The position numbers were made by a program, and so were the translations under genes. From NCBI RefSeq assembly GCF_000372725.1, contig NW_005196681.1, positions 309,354 to 373,353 on the forward strand: DNA of 64,000 bases. Reading direction: 5' to 3'. Below the pieces are notes generated by a model that had not been told where the DNA came from, made no database searches, and saw nothing but the letters and a program-made list of their open reading frames with translations. This DNA comes from Emiliania huxleyi CCMP1516. Lineage: Eukaryota; Haptophyta; Isochrysidales; Noelaerhabdaceae. Positions 9,654-20,310 of the stretch are shown piece after piece (within the stretch, counting starts at the first letter, position 1; every line of letters begins with the position of its first letter).

Positions 9654-10673
9654 ATGGACGCTGCAGGGACGCGTTCCAAACTTGATCGTTGCTCGGTGGC
9701 GGGGGCCTCGGCGTCCCGTCGAGGTCGGGTTGTCCTGCCCGTCATGAACCACGCGCGACTGCCAAGGCAGCGGAGGGGCGCCTTTGTCGGCTTCTGCTCG
9801 CGACACACTTGCAGCCGGAGTCGGCAACTCGGCCTCCCAAACGACTGCTGCCCAGATGCGACGCCTTGCAGGCTGGCGCCCAATGCGTCACATCACATCC
9901 TGTTTGTGCACGTGGAGAAGACAGGCGGCTCGTCTGTGGAATGTGCTGCAAGGGACTGGGCGCAGGCCGGCTACTGGACGAGCATGGGGCACGTTGGAAC
10001 TGACGGCCGAGGGGATGCTGCGTTGCGTGCGTGCCGGAGGCGGTGCGAGGATGCGGGCGTGCCTACTGCTGTCGTCATCAGCGTGCGCGACCCGTACTCG
10101 TACTGGCAGTCCGTGCACCGCTTTGCCTGGAGGGCTGCTGGGACGCGCCTTTCAGCCACCTACAACGCCCTGACCAGCGAGTTCAGAGCCTCGACGCGCG
10201 TGTCGAGGAGGGAGCCCGGCATCCTCGCGACGCTGCCTTCGCTGCTCGGCTGGGTGGAGGCGACGCCGAGCGCCGTTTCGTGCAGCTCCAACTTTTCGCG
10301 CTGCCTTTCGCTTAGTGGCCGCATCAAGCGCGCGTGCGGAGGCACCCTCTCGGGCTGCGCCGCTGACTTTGTGCTACATACGGAAACGCTCGAGCGTGAC
10401 TGGTCCTCTCTGGTGGCTCGCTATGGCTTGCCCGCGACGCCTCTGCCGCATGTCGTGCCGGGCTCCGGGTACAGCAAGAACAGAAGCTGCCACTGTGCCC
10501 TCGACCGGCCCCGCCGCTGCGACCCCTTCTGGGGGCGGAGAGGAGGAGGGTCCTTCAGCTGCTCGGACGCGCCAGTGCTCGCCGCGACTCAGCACACAGC
10601 CGCGACACGCGCCATTATCGACCGTGTAGAGGGAGAAGTCTTCAACGGATTCGGCTATGCACATTCGAGGTGA
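9654..10673 (+). CDS. Sulfotransferase-family protein
   Basis: An open frame of 339 residues from ATG 9654. The segment ILFVHVEKTGGSSVE (about 81-95) is the 5'-phosphosulfate loop of PAPS-dependent carbohydrate sulfotransferases. VVISVRDPYSYWQSV downstream is the 3'-phosphate-binding element, with the RDP..S core. Together they indicate transfer of sulfate from PAPS to a glycan, normally in the Golgi lumen. The C-terminal half has many cysteines (CSSNFSRC, CHC, CD), as expected of a lumenal, disulfide-bonded enzyme. The N-terminal 60 residues are basic and show no clear membrane anchor, so an upstream exon with the signal anchor may be missing or the start may lie elsewhere. It ends convergently with the GH5 gene. 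Confidence 0.75.
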   Translation: MDAAGTRSKLDRCSVAGASASRRGRVVLPVMNHARLPRQRRGAFVGFCSRHTCSRSRQLGLPNDCCPDATPCRLAPNASHHILFVHVEKTGGSSVECAARDWAQAGYWTSMGHVGTDGRGDAALRACRRRCEDAGVPTAVVISVRDPYSYWQSVHRFAWRAAGTRLSATYNALTSEFRASTRVSRREPGILATLPSLLGWVEATPSAVSCSSNFSRCLSLSGRIKRACGGTLSGCAADFVLHTETLERDWSSLVARYGLPATPLPHVVPGSGYSKNRSCHCALDRPRRCDPFWGRRGGGSFSCSDAPVLAATQHTAATRAIIDRVEGEVFNGFGYAHSR

Positions 10674-10847
10674 TACGAGGTTTATCATATAATTTAAGCG
10701 CACATGTATCGAAAGCGCATCTCCTCGCTCGGCCGACAGCGCGCGAGCGAGGATGCGCGCGACAGGGCGGCAGGGCGCGACTGGAGCCAACGAACGCAAC
10801 TGCGCCCAGCTGTCGGACCTGCTCCCATGCTCTGGCCCCAGCGCGGC

Positions 10848-13480
10848 TCAGCCTTTCGTGTGGCCTGCGAGTTCCTGGTACTCGTCCGGTTCCGGCGGGG
10901 CCGCGTGCAGGCGCCACGTGCGAAAGGCGAGCGTCGTGGCGGCGAGCATCGCAGCGACGCAAACGGCGGCCGCCACCGGCGCCGCTGCCCCCTCGAGGCG
11001 GACATCGCCGAGCGGCGTCTCGGCGGTGGCGGCGTCAAAGACCGCCTCGACCGAGACGATCGGCTTCGCGACGGCGGCGGGCGGCTCCTCGTCGCACGCG
11101 CCTTGCACCGCGTCCGAGGTGTAGTCGGACACATTCTTCTGGAACCAGCCGAGCCGCCACGCCTCGAGGTACGACCAGCGGGGCTCGAGCTCGGTGCGAA
11201 AGTTCCTGCAGTCGGAGGGGCCTCCGGTGTGGCCGAGGGCGGGCTCGGGCGGGCTGGACTGGGCTGGGGCGCGCGCCAGAAGAACCAGCCGTGCCCCGCA
11301 GAGAAGGATTTGAAGTAGCGGTTCGCCAGCCTGGAGGGGCGGCGGGAGGACACAAGCTGAGGGAGGCCGCGGCATGGCACGCGCGCGACGCTCGCGAGCC
11401 TGCTCATCGTCTCGTTCTCCTGCGTCCCCCACGGCATGCCGACGGGGCACTTCCCAAACATGGGGCCGGACACGCCCGTCCCGTACGGGCCTTGCAGCGG
11501 CGCCTCGGCGTCGGGCGGCGCGCCTATGGCACCGCGCAAGCAGAGGCGTGCCGCGCGGCCTCGGGGGCTGCGGCGCCGGCAAGCGAGGCGCGCCCGGCTG
11601 CTCCCCCATGTATGGCTCCGGGCAGGGAACCATCGCGCACGATACCTTCGGGTAGCCTGTTCAGAGGTGGTGGCGTGAAGAGCCGCGGTTCACGCCGCGT
11701 GCCGCACGCGCCTTTGGGCCGCCTGGAAGGTTGTCGTTGAGGCCGTTGAGCCACATGGCGCAGTTGTCGGTGGCGAGGGACCACTCGCCCACGATCATCG
11801 GCATGTCGAGCTGCTCCTGTGCACGAGGGGGCGGCCGGGTTCGGGGGCGCTGCCGCTGGCGAGGAGGGGGCTGGCTGCGGCGCGGCGCTCCTCCATCGTG
11901 CGCAGCCCGCCCGCCATGCCGCACGCGGCGTCGAAGAAGCCCTTGGCGATCATCGGGTTGGCCCACGCCTGGTAGATGTGCGAGTCCATCGCCTTGTTGG
12001 GGCAGCCCTTCATGAAGCCCCACCATTCCGCCGGGTAGCCGCGGAACGAGTCGTGCATCACGAACTTCCAGTCCTGGCGGGGTGGTGGGGGGGTAGGGCG
12101 GTGGGGGGCTGCCCTCGCCGCGCGGCGCCGCCTCCTCCGCCTTTGCTCACCTTGGCCGCCTCGCGCGTGATGTGGTACGCGTCCCAGTAGAACTGCTTGA
12201 TCCACTCGGTCGGGTACATCTGCCACGGCTCGTTCACCTGCGCCGGAAGGGGAGGCGGAGGCGCGGGAGGCGGTGGCGCGGGAGGCGGAGGCGCGGGAAG
12301 GGCTGGCACAAGGATTGGATGGCGCTGCTCTCTCCTCTCTCCCCACCCCCTCTGATCGGGGAGCAGCGGCCCGCAATTCCCACGGCGGCGGGCTACTCCC
12401 GCCCGCCCGCCCACCGGCTCGACGCCCCACACGGTCGCGTCTCCGCGGTGCCGCTCCGCCAGCTTGCGGATGACGTCGAGCGAGCGGTCGTACGCCGTCT
12501 TGTTCATCTCGGGCGGGTAGGCGCCCTTGGCGTTGTCGTACGGCGCGAGCCAGTCGGCGGCGCGCTGCGGCCAGTGCTCGAAGGTGGTCACCGCCTCCGG
12601 GTCCTGCGCCGAGACCTGCGACCACGGGCTCCGGCTCTCGGACTCTCGGCTCTCGGACTCCCGGGATCCGGAGACGCGTCTGCGGCGCCTGCGTCCACTT
12701 GACTCGCAGAGCCTGGCCCGAGTTGTCGAACCTGCGGGTGGCGACGGTGGCCGGGGTCCCGGCCTGGCCTGGCTTCGGCGCCCTCCCCGCGCGTCCTCAC
12801 CCGTTCTGCGACCCCTGCATCGCGTGCACGTCGAGGAGGGCGCGCAGCCCGTACTTGCGCAGCAGCGCGAGGGCCCGCTCCAGCTCCTCGAGAGAGCCTA
12901 CTCCGAAGGACGACTCGCTCTGCCGGGCCCTCCGGCGGCCCGGCCCCGCAGCCGACTCGCCGTCGGTGCAGCCGATGTACGGCTCGTACGGCACGTACAT
13001 CCAGTCGCCGACCGGGATCCGCACGACCGTCGCACCCGACTGCGCGATGGCACGCACGTCCTCCTCGCGCACCCAGCTCGCCCAGTGACGGCGCAGCTGC
13101 TTGTTGCCCTCCTTCGGGCCGAGCGCCGCGCAGAACGAGTACGTGTCCATCCCCGTGTGGGCCGGCGCCTCCTTGCCAAACTTGCGGTCGACGGAGAGGA
13201 ACTGGTAGAAGAGCGACGGCGTGATCCACGGCTCCAGCACGAGCCAGCCGCCCAGGTTGGTGCCGAAGACCTTCCATTCCTCCTTGGCCGTCTCGACGCC
13301 CTCCTCGCACACGTATGGGTTGTCCTTGAGCTCGCGCAGCTCCCGGCCCACGCTCGGCGGAGGCTGCTCCAAGCGCCCGTCACGGCCGACCGTGCCGGCC
13401 AGCGCCAGCGATGCGGACAGCAGCGAGAGCATGCTAAAAGGCGCCACCTGTGGCATGGATGGGGCGACGGTGAGGGTCAT
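10848..13480 (-). CDS. GH5 exo-beta-1,3-glucanase with C-terminal membrane anchor
   Basis: A multi-exon gene from ATG 13480 to the stop at 10848. Exon 1 (13480-12801, ending at a GTGAGG donor) encodes a hydrophobic signal region, then NLGGWLVLEPWITPSLFYQF, the RIPVGDWMY block and LDVHAMQGSQNG, all typical of family 5 exo-1,3-glucanases. Later exons give FDNSGQALRVKW, a stretch ending VIRKLAERH, the acid/base site VNEPWQMYP, FVMHDSFRGYPAEWWGFM, the nucleophile site MIVGEWSLATDN, GPYGTGVSGPMFGKCPVGMPWG, GHGWFFWNFRTEL and WRLGWFQKNVSD. The end has a hydrophobic helix (APVAAAVCVAAMLAATTLAF) and a short basic tail, so the enzyme is probably tethered at the cell surface. It would trim beta-1,3-glucan such as wall or storage glucan. 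Several introns do not fit GT-AG simply, so boundaries are approximate. Confidence 0.9.
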
Positions 13481-13737
13481 CGGCGACGGCAGAGGCGGCG
13501 GCGACGGGCTTATTCGTTCCGAACATGTACCGTCGCCACGCCGATGGTCGTGATGATGCGGCACCGCGAGTTTCTTTTTTTTAAATTTCTTTACGTCCTT
13601 TAGTGGGAGCTCTACTTCATGCCGATGATGATGCGGCGGAATAAGAATCGGGTTAACAACCAATTTCACTCAAGCAAGTGCTCCAAGAGATTGCGAGTGC
13701 CCCGCATCTCGATCTGCTCTTGCCAGCCAGCACCGCG

Positions 13738-13915
13738 GACGGCTCTTCCTGTTTTAGCGGGGCTCGCGCTGAGCTCTGTCGTGTGTCTCACAAGAGCTCG
13801 GAGGGGGAACGTAAACGAGTGTATGTGTGTATCGCTCATTAGTTCGACCGTGCGCCGCTGGTGCCTGGTGCCAAGAAAGACCGATCTCACACGTACTCGA
13901 GTACGCATCAGTTCC
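13738..13915 (+). repeat. Diverged third copy of the 247-bp repeat
   Basis: Blocks found in the 15563-15809 arm recur here in the same order and orientation, with gaps between them. They include CTCTTCCTGTTT, GAGCTC, AACGAGTGTAT, TATCGCT, TCGACCGTGC and GACCGATCTCAC. The copy is much more degraded. The rest of the gap from 13481 to 14152 holds no convincing gene. Confidence 0.45.
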
Positions 13916-14152
13916 GAAAAAATCCTGCGGCGGGCTGGGGAGCCTCCCCATCTCCCCCCCCGCATGGGCACACAAGGAACGCACCCCAGAGTACGAAAGA
14001 CCCTTCCACACGTGCTTGCCACTACTCCAGCACAGTCCTTGCGCGCGGGCTAGGCCGCCTCCCGCGCCTTGGCCCTTGCAGCGGCCGCCGACTCAAGAAT
14101 AGGATTAGTCGCAAGAACCATCTCCTGTGTCGAAGCAGCAAATCGTGGCTAA

Positions 14153-14903
14153 CTAGCCATTCATGCCGCCGCTGTACATTTCATACCTATTGAAGAAGGC
14201 CACTCCGCCTCCATAGTTCTGATAAATGCACCCATACCGCATGTTGGTTTGCCTCACACTTGGAACTGTACACCCGTTGCACATACCTGCCAGCGAGAGG
14301 CTGAGATATTCGACTGCAGTTTGGCACTGGGATTTCGAAGTGATGGGTAGATATCCACCAACTGGACAGTTGCCATTTCCATACCCGCCCCTCTTACATG
14401 CATGAGGCGGCGATGGCGGCGATGGCAGCGTCGGGGGTGATGGAGTAAGCGGAGGTGGCGAGGGCGGAGGTGGCGAGGGTGGCGGCAACGGCAGGGCAGA
14501 GTAGATATACGCCTTCCATTTGGAGTTGCCCGTCATTCCAACATCGCCGTCCTGGTACACCCGGCACTTCTTCTTGTTTGAGCCGGCCCTAAACTTGTAG
14601 TCACAGCAGAAGCTCTGCGTGTGTGCCGCTGCACTGTTGCTCCTCGTACCCTTGGTTCTCGCTGTACGACAGCCGGCGCCTCTCCCCTTCGGCCTCGTGC
14701 AGGTCAGAGAGGGCGTCCTCCGCCTGCTGGATCAGACTCTGCGCGTCGACCGGGTCTGTCACGCTGAAGGCTGAGCACGTGATGTCCGACGCGCATACGC
14801 GGCGTGGCGTGCCACCACTGTCAATGTACGTGGCGAGTCCGCCCTCCAGGACCACAATTCCGCCGGTGGCCAGGGTGAAGCAGGCGCATTTTATTCGAGA
14901 ACA
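14153..14903 (-). CDS. Secreted Cys-rich protein with proline-rich hinge (partial model)
   Basis: At least two exons. The upstream piece reads KCACFTLATGG-IVVLEGG followed by ATYIDSGGTPRRVCASDITC and EDALSDLHEAEGERRRLSY. After an intron ending CAG near 14613 comes SFCCDYKFRAGSNKKKCRVY, then a PPPSPPPPSPPP hinge and a Cys/Tyr-rich tail ending at 14153. The mix of cysteine modules and a proline hinge is like pherophorin-type or other algal matrix proteins. The SFCCDYKF segment resembles a cysteine segment near the N-terminus of the large protein at 17-21 kb. The true start and a signal peptide are not found and may lie further upstream in or near the inverted repeat. I do not recognise a named family. 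Confidence 0.5.
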
Positions 14904-15055
14904 CCTGGACGCGCTCGACTACTCCCACTGCGGGACGCGGAAACGAAAGGTGTGTAGACCCCAGTTCCAGCGGACGCAGCGAGCGTCGGGACTCCGTCCT
15001 AGCAGACGAAGTCTTCCTCGTGGGCTCCACGGCCCGGATCGCGAGCTCGATCGAT

Positions 15056-15302
15056 ACGCGACGCGCTCGGCCTCCGCTGGCGGCTGCCGCAAGAGCGGCT
15101 GGCTCACGGCAGCGTCTCGCCGGTTGCCGGATAGGAGAGTACAGAACGTCTGGAGTGTAACTGTGTACGTGAGATCGGTTTTGATAACAAGCACGGTCGA
15201 TCCGTCAAAGCGATACACTCGTTCCTATCTCGCTGGAGGGCTGGCACGGAGCTCTGTTGCCGACAAACAGGAAGAGCCGAGCGGCAAGAAGGGCTCGATG
15301 GG
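15056..15302. repeat. Left arm of a 247-bp inverted repeat
   Basis: This arm is the reverse complement of 15563-15809. I compared both ends and several inner blocks and found no mismatch. The arm lies upstream of the minus-strand Cys/Pro-rich gene. Read toward that gene, it has the same orientation that the right arm has toward the GST gene. Confidence 0.85.
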
Positions 15303-15562
15303 AACCGTCAGAAGAGCTTCAGGTGTAACCTGAAGTCCGTCGTGACGCTCTTGTTCCCCCCAGGTTTGACCGCGCAGCTTCCAAAACTCGACGATATCTC
15401 CGGAAAGACTGCGAACGTCCCGCAGAGCGGCAGCATGAGAGGCGCAGAGAGGCTGCGAGTGCTCGACGAGTCTTGCGAGCTGCGCGTTCAAACCTGGGGG
15501 GAACCGACCGCATCAGGGTGGACTTCCGAAACCTCCGTGAGCACGTTTGACGGTTCTCGCTC

Positions 15563-15809
15563 CCCATCGAGCCCTTCTTGCCGCTCGGCTCTTCCTGTTT
15601 GTCGGCAACAGAGCTCCGTGCCAGCCCTCCAGCGAGATAGGAACGAGTGTATCGCTTTGACGGATCGACCGTGCTTGTTATCAAAACCGATCTCACGTAC
15701 ACAGTTACACTCCAGACGTTCTGTACTCTCCTATCCGGCAACCGGCGAGACGCTGCCGTGAGCCAGCCGCTCTTGCGGCAGCCGCCAGCGGAGGCCGAGC
15801 GCGTCGCGT
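15563..15809. repeat. Right arm of the 247-bp inverted repeat
   Basis: Partner of 15056-15302, separated from it by a 260-bp spacer. The symmetry continues in the spacer after a 7-nt gap (AACCGTCA at 15303-15310 against TGACGGTT at 15549-15556). A short GGGGTC-ACACACCTTT match also lies outside both arms, so the repeat was once longer. The right arm ends 188 bp before the GST start codon. Confidence 0.85.
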
Positions 15810-15997
15810 GAGTTGAAATCGATGTGGCGAGTCGACCGCCAGTCCGTACGATGGCACTGCGACCGCGGCGGCTGCTGGCGAGGGCAGCAGCGGTGCGCGC
15901 GAGGCGGCAACGTAATCCGGACCCGATTTGGGGTCCACACACCTTTTCGCCGAGTGGTCTGTGTCGTTTCTGGCTAGCTGCTGTCAGCTGAGACAGC

Positions 15998-16666
15998 ATG
16001 AGTCGTCTCAGGCTCTGGGGCCACGCCCGCTTCCGAGCGGGTCGCGTACTTTGGATGCTGGAAGAGCTCGGCATCGACTACGAGCACCGGCCGCTTTGGT
16101 CTCGGACGGCAGACATGGAGGCGCCGGACTTCCTCGCTGCTAGCCCTCGCCGCAAGATACCCGTGATCCAAGACGGTGACTTCACCCTGACGGAGTCTGC
16201 TGCTATCAACACCTACTTGTGTGACACCTACGCACCCGACAGCGGTTGGGTGCCACCACCGTGCACTCGGGACCGCGCAATCTACGACGCGTGGCTGATG
16301 ACTATCATGACGGAGCTCGACGCGCAGTCGCTTTACATCCATCGCAAGCACCAGTGCCTGTCCGAGGTTTACGGAGCCGCGCCGGTCGTTGTCGACGCAG
16401 CTCGCGACTATTTTCTTCGACAGCTCGAGAGCGTGACCGCTGTGCTGCAGGCGTCGCCGAGCCTCCTTGCGGGCGCGCACACCTTCACGGCGGCAGACCT
16501 GCTGCTCACACATTGCCTCTGCTGGGCAAGAGAGATCGATTGGCTGCCTGACGACCCTGTCCTCCGCGCTTACTTGGACCGCAACACCGCAAGGCCAGCC
16601 TTCCAACGATACATTGCCAAGGCAAGGGAGGACCCTCACGCCTCAGGCCCCAGGCCCAGCGCCTGA
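15998..16666 (+). CDS. Glutathione S-transferase family protein
   Basis: An intact single-exon gene of 222 residues, the normal length for a soluble GST. The N-terminal half is the thioredoxin-like glutathione-binding domain. It has LRLWGHARFRAGRVLWMLEELGIDY at its start (shown here as the first beta-alpha unit), then the cis-Pro segment RKIPVIQDGDFTLTESAAI, where Glu-Ser contacts the gamma-glutamyl group of glutathione. The C-terminal half is helical, with the capping-box-like AGAHTFTAADLLLTHCL typical of GSTs. The catalytic residue near the N-terminus is not an obvious Tyr; a Ser or Cys is also not clear, so the class is left open. It probably conjugates glutathione to reactive compounds or acts as a peroxidase in the cytosol. 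Its upstream region carries the right arm of the inverted repeat. Confidence 0.9.
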   Translation: MSRLRLWGHARFRAGRVLWMLEELGIDYEHRPLWSRTADMEAPDFLAASPRRKIPVIQDGDFTLTESAAINTYLCDTYAPDSGWVPPPCTRDRAIYDAWLMTIMTELDAQSLYIHRKHQCLSEVYGAAPVVVDAARDYFLRQLESVTAVLQASPSLLAGAHTFTAADLLLTHCLCWAREIDWLPDDPVLRAYLDRNTARPAFQRYIAKAREDPHASGPRPSA

Positions 16667-17097
16667 GGCTAGAGTATAGCGAGGCTGCGCTGACGACTGA
16701 CGTACGTACATAAAAGCGAACGCGGTGAGCTATAGAGTATGCATACGTTTCACCCTCTGTACCATCAATCGTGTCTTCGTGTCACGTGTGGCTCCGTGTG
16801 TGCGTCAGCCTGAGCCTCCGCGCAGGCCGCACGAGCGGTCAGGGAGACCTCCTCCTCCAGGGGGATTTATAACTATACGTGTTAATAAAAAGTGGAGTCT
16901 GGGGAGAGACAGTGTGTGTGTGTGTGTGTGTGCGGAGAGAGAGACACTCTTTCGTGTAACACAGCGCGAATCAGGTATCAGCGTACCAAACACGTATAGC
17001 TGGGGGGTCCGCCCCAATTTAACACATGGACGACACGTACATGACTACATTTGAGTATCACTGAAGAGCCACCCTCCGTCAGAGGCCAGGCGCCAAG
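16667..17097. other. Intergenic, with a TG microsatellite
   Basis: This is the shared 3' region between the GST gene and the large minus-strand gene. A (TG)n run lies near 16912-16932. I see no gene here. Confidence 0.5.
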
Positions 17098-20000
17098 TCA
17101 GACGCCCAGCCAGTCCAGGTCACCATCCTCTGCCGAGTCGGACGGAGAGGCGGGCGGCACCGACTGAGGATCATCCTCCTGCACCGCCGGCACGGGCATC
17201 CCTAGGGGCATCCTCCCGCCAGACGAGCGCGCCCGCTGCAGCGCCGGGTGGGTGGGCGGGACCCTTCCGAGGTAGACGGGAGGAGCGGTCGGCGTCACGT
17301 GAGCCACGCCCCCCTCCGACGCCTCGCCGCTCCACCAATCCTCGCCGCTCTCATCACCCGCCGCCTCGGCGCGGCCGTCGGCGCGGCCGTCGGCGCCGTT
17401 CTGCCACCACTCGTCGCCGCTATCGCTCGCCGCCGCGCGGCTCGCGGACTGACGCTCCGACTCCCACCAATCCGCCTCGGCGGCGGCTTCCCGGGCCGGC
17501 GGCGGCGGCTCCGCCGCCACCACCCTCGATAGGCCGGGAGAGTCGAAGTCGGAGGCGGCGCCGCCGGCTCGCGAAGGCGGGTCGAAAGGGGAGTCGGACT
17601 CGGAGTCGGGGCCGAACCCGCGCGCGGCGCGCGTGGCGAGGCTGTTGGAGGTGAGAGGCGGCTCCGAGTCCACAGTCGGACTCGAGATCGGCTCTCCGCC
17701 CCACTCGCCCGCCTCGAATACGCCGCCCGCCGCCTCAGCTGCGTCGAAGCGGGCCGCGTCGAGGCCGTCCGGCGCGGCCGCGTCGAAGCCTCCGTCGCCA
17801 AAGCCATCTTTCGCACTCGCGTCGAAGCCAGTCGCGTCGAAGCCGCTTCCGCCGCCGAAGCCGTCCGGCGCGGTCGCCGCGGTCGCGAAGCCGTCCGCCG
17901 CGGTCGCGAAGCCGTCCGGCGCGGTCGCCGCGGTCGCGAAGCCGTCCGGCGCGGTCGCGAAGCCGTCCGGCGCGGTCGCCGCGGTCGCGAAGCCGTCCGG
18001 CGCGGTCGCGAAGCCTCCGTCGCAGAAGCCACCGCCCCCACCATCAAAGCCCTCCCCACCAAAGCCTCCCCCGCCAAAGCCGCCCGGCTCCACATCGCCG
18101 TCAAACGCTGCGAACGCCGTCGCCTCATGAGAGGGCGCCTCCTGCGGCGCAGGCGGCAGCAGGCCGGGAGGCATGCGGCTCGGCAGCCCCCCCGGGAGCA
18201 GCCCGCGGAACAGCGCGGCGGCGAGGTGGAGCGCGGCACCAAACTCTGCGGCCGTGAGCTCGTCGGGCGGCGGGGAGTCGGAGCTGGGGCCGCGCGCCGC
18301 CACGCAAAGGGACCAGATGCGCTCGACGTCCTCGCCCGACGTTTGCGCCTTTGCAAGCACCGGCTCCGCCTCGGCGCGTCTCACCGTCGGGCGGCCGCAC
18401 GCGGCCTGCTCGAACACGCTGCCGTACGCCTGCCGCTCCGCGTCGGTCGGGGGCGGGGGCGCCGCCTCCGCCGCGGGAAAGGAGGCCTCGAAGCCCGCGT
18501 CGTCGAACCCGCCGCCGCCCGCCGAGTCGAAATTGGCGGCGAAGGACACCGCGGCGGACGACGAGATTGTGGTGGACGAGCAGCTGGACGTGGCGTCCGT
18601 GGCGGGGCCTGCGGGCGGGATGATGCCCTCGCCAAGGATGAGCTCGGTCGCCTCGTTCGCGTCGCCGCCAGCAGCCTCGATCGCCTCCTCCGCCTGCCCC
18701 AGGTCGCAGTTGAGCATCTCGGCGAGCTGACTCGCCATCGCCCGCCGCGAGCCCAGCGCGCCGACGTGCTGCTCCCACGCCGGCGTCGTCATGCTCGGCG
18801 GCCGCGGCGACGGCGGGCCGTCGTCTTGCGCCGGCGTCGGCGTCACGATGCTCGCCGTCGGCGGCGCCTCGCCACTGGGAGGCATCCCCGCGGCACGGCG
18901 CGCGCGCTCTCTCGCCGCCTCCATCTCCGCCTGCTTCTTGCTCTTCTTGGAGGCCGTTGCGGGGCGAGAGCCCCTCGCCCGCCGCCCGCCGCCCGCCGCG
19001 CCGTCCGCCGCCGCGCCCATCTCGATGCTGACCTCGCTGTGGTCGCAAGAGCTCTCGGAGCCGCCAGTGCCCACGTCCTGCGGGGCCTGGCTCTTGCGGC
19101 CAAAGCGCCGCTTCGGGCGGCCCTCCGGCCCGCCGCGCCCGCCGCGCCCGCCGAGCCCGCCGCGTGCCCTCGCCGGCTCCGCCCGCGATCCGTTCCGGCT
19201 GCCGCGCTTCGGGAGCGACGGGCAGACACACGCGCCCCCGCCGCTACCGAAGCAGCACTTGCGCTTGATGCGGCAGTAGACGACGGCGGCGACGAGGAGA
19301 AGGGCGACGGTGCCGGCGGCGGCGAGGCTGACGTAGCCGACCGTCGAGCTGAGGAAGCCGCCGGTGGTTTGCTTGCTCGCCGCCGGGGGCGCGTCGGGCG
19401 GAGGCAGCGAGGGCGGTGGGGGCGGCGGGTGCCGCGGGGGCGTCGGTAGAGGGGGCGAGGGTGACGGGGCCATCGGCTGAGGGGGCGGGGGCGGCTCTGG
19501 CGGGGGCACTGACGGCGGCGGAGCAGCTGGCGGCGGCACAGAGGGCGGCAGCGACGGCGGCGAGGACGGCGGCGCTATCCTGAGGTGCGTCGAGTCGGGA
19601 GGCTCCTCCTCCTCTTCAGCGAGGCGACGGCGGGACGCGAGCGTGCAACCCGTGCCGCTGTAGTGGGTGCAGGTAGTGCCGCGCACCTCAAACCCGCAGA
19701 CCGTGTCGTTGTTACTCGCATAGTCGCAGCACTTGCCGTCGTTGGGCTTGTCGAACCGGCTCGTGTAGCCCGCGATGGTCCCGCTAGAGTAGCGACTGAC
19801 GAAGCCGAGACACGAGAGTGGGGACGGCGCGAGCGGCGAAGGCGGCGATGACGGAGCTGGGGTCACGGGCAACGGCGGAGGCTGCGACGGCAAGGGCAGC
19901 GACGGTGACGGTGGGGGCAGCGATGGCGGCGACGACGGCGGTGGCGATGGCGGCGGTGACGGCGGTGGCGATGGCGGCGACGACGGCGGCGGCGGCAACG

Positions 20001-20276
20001 GAGACAGCGAGGGAGGCGGTGGCGTCGGCGGGAGCGTCGGCGGCGGGGGCGAGGGCGGCGGCGGAAGCGGGGAAGGGCAATCAGTGAGGCCTAACGGAAC
20101 TTCCTCGGATGAGCCGTCGCAGTCCCCGTCGCTCAGCGCACAGAGGCGTGTTGTATTATCGACTTGGGTAACGTCATAGTACAGTGCGCACTCCTCCTTG
20201 GTTATATTCGGCGCATTCGAGTTCAGATCATAGCAGTCGTCAACTTTGATGCGACATTCATACGGAGGAAGCGGCG

Positions 20277-20310
<34 letters not shown>

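Noticed and set aside
14623-15333. Plus-strand ORF that shares an 80-residue identical segment with a minus ORF at 15319-16074
   Set aside because: The identity is the DNA inverted repeat read from each arm, not two related proteins. The segment has no domain features.
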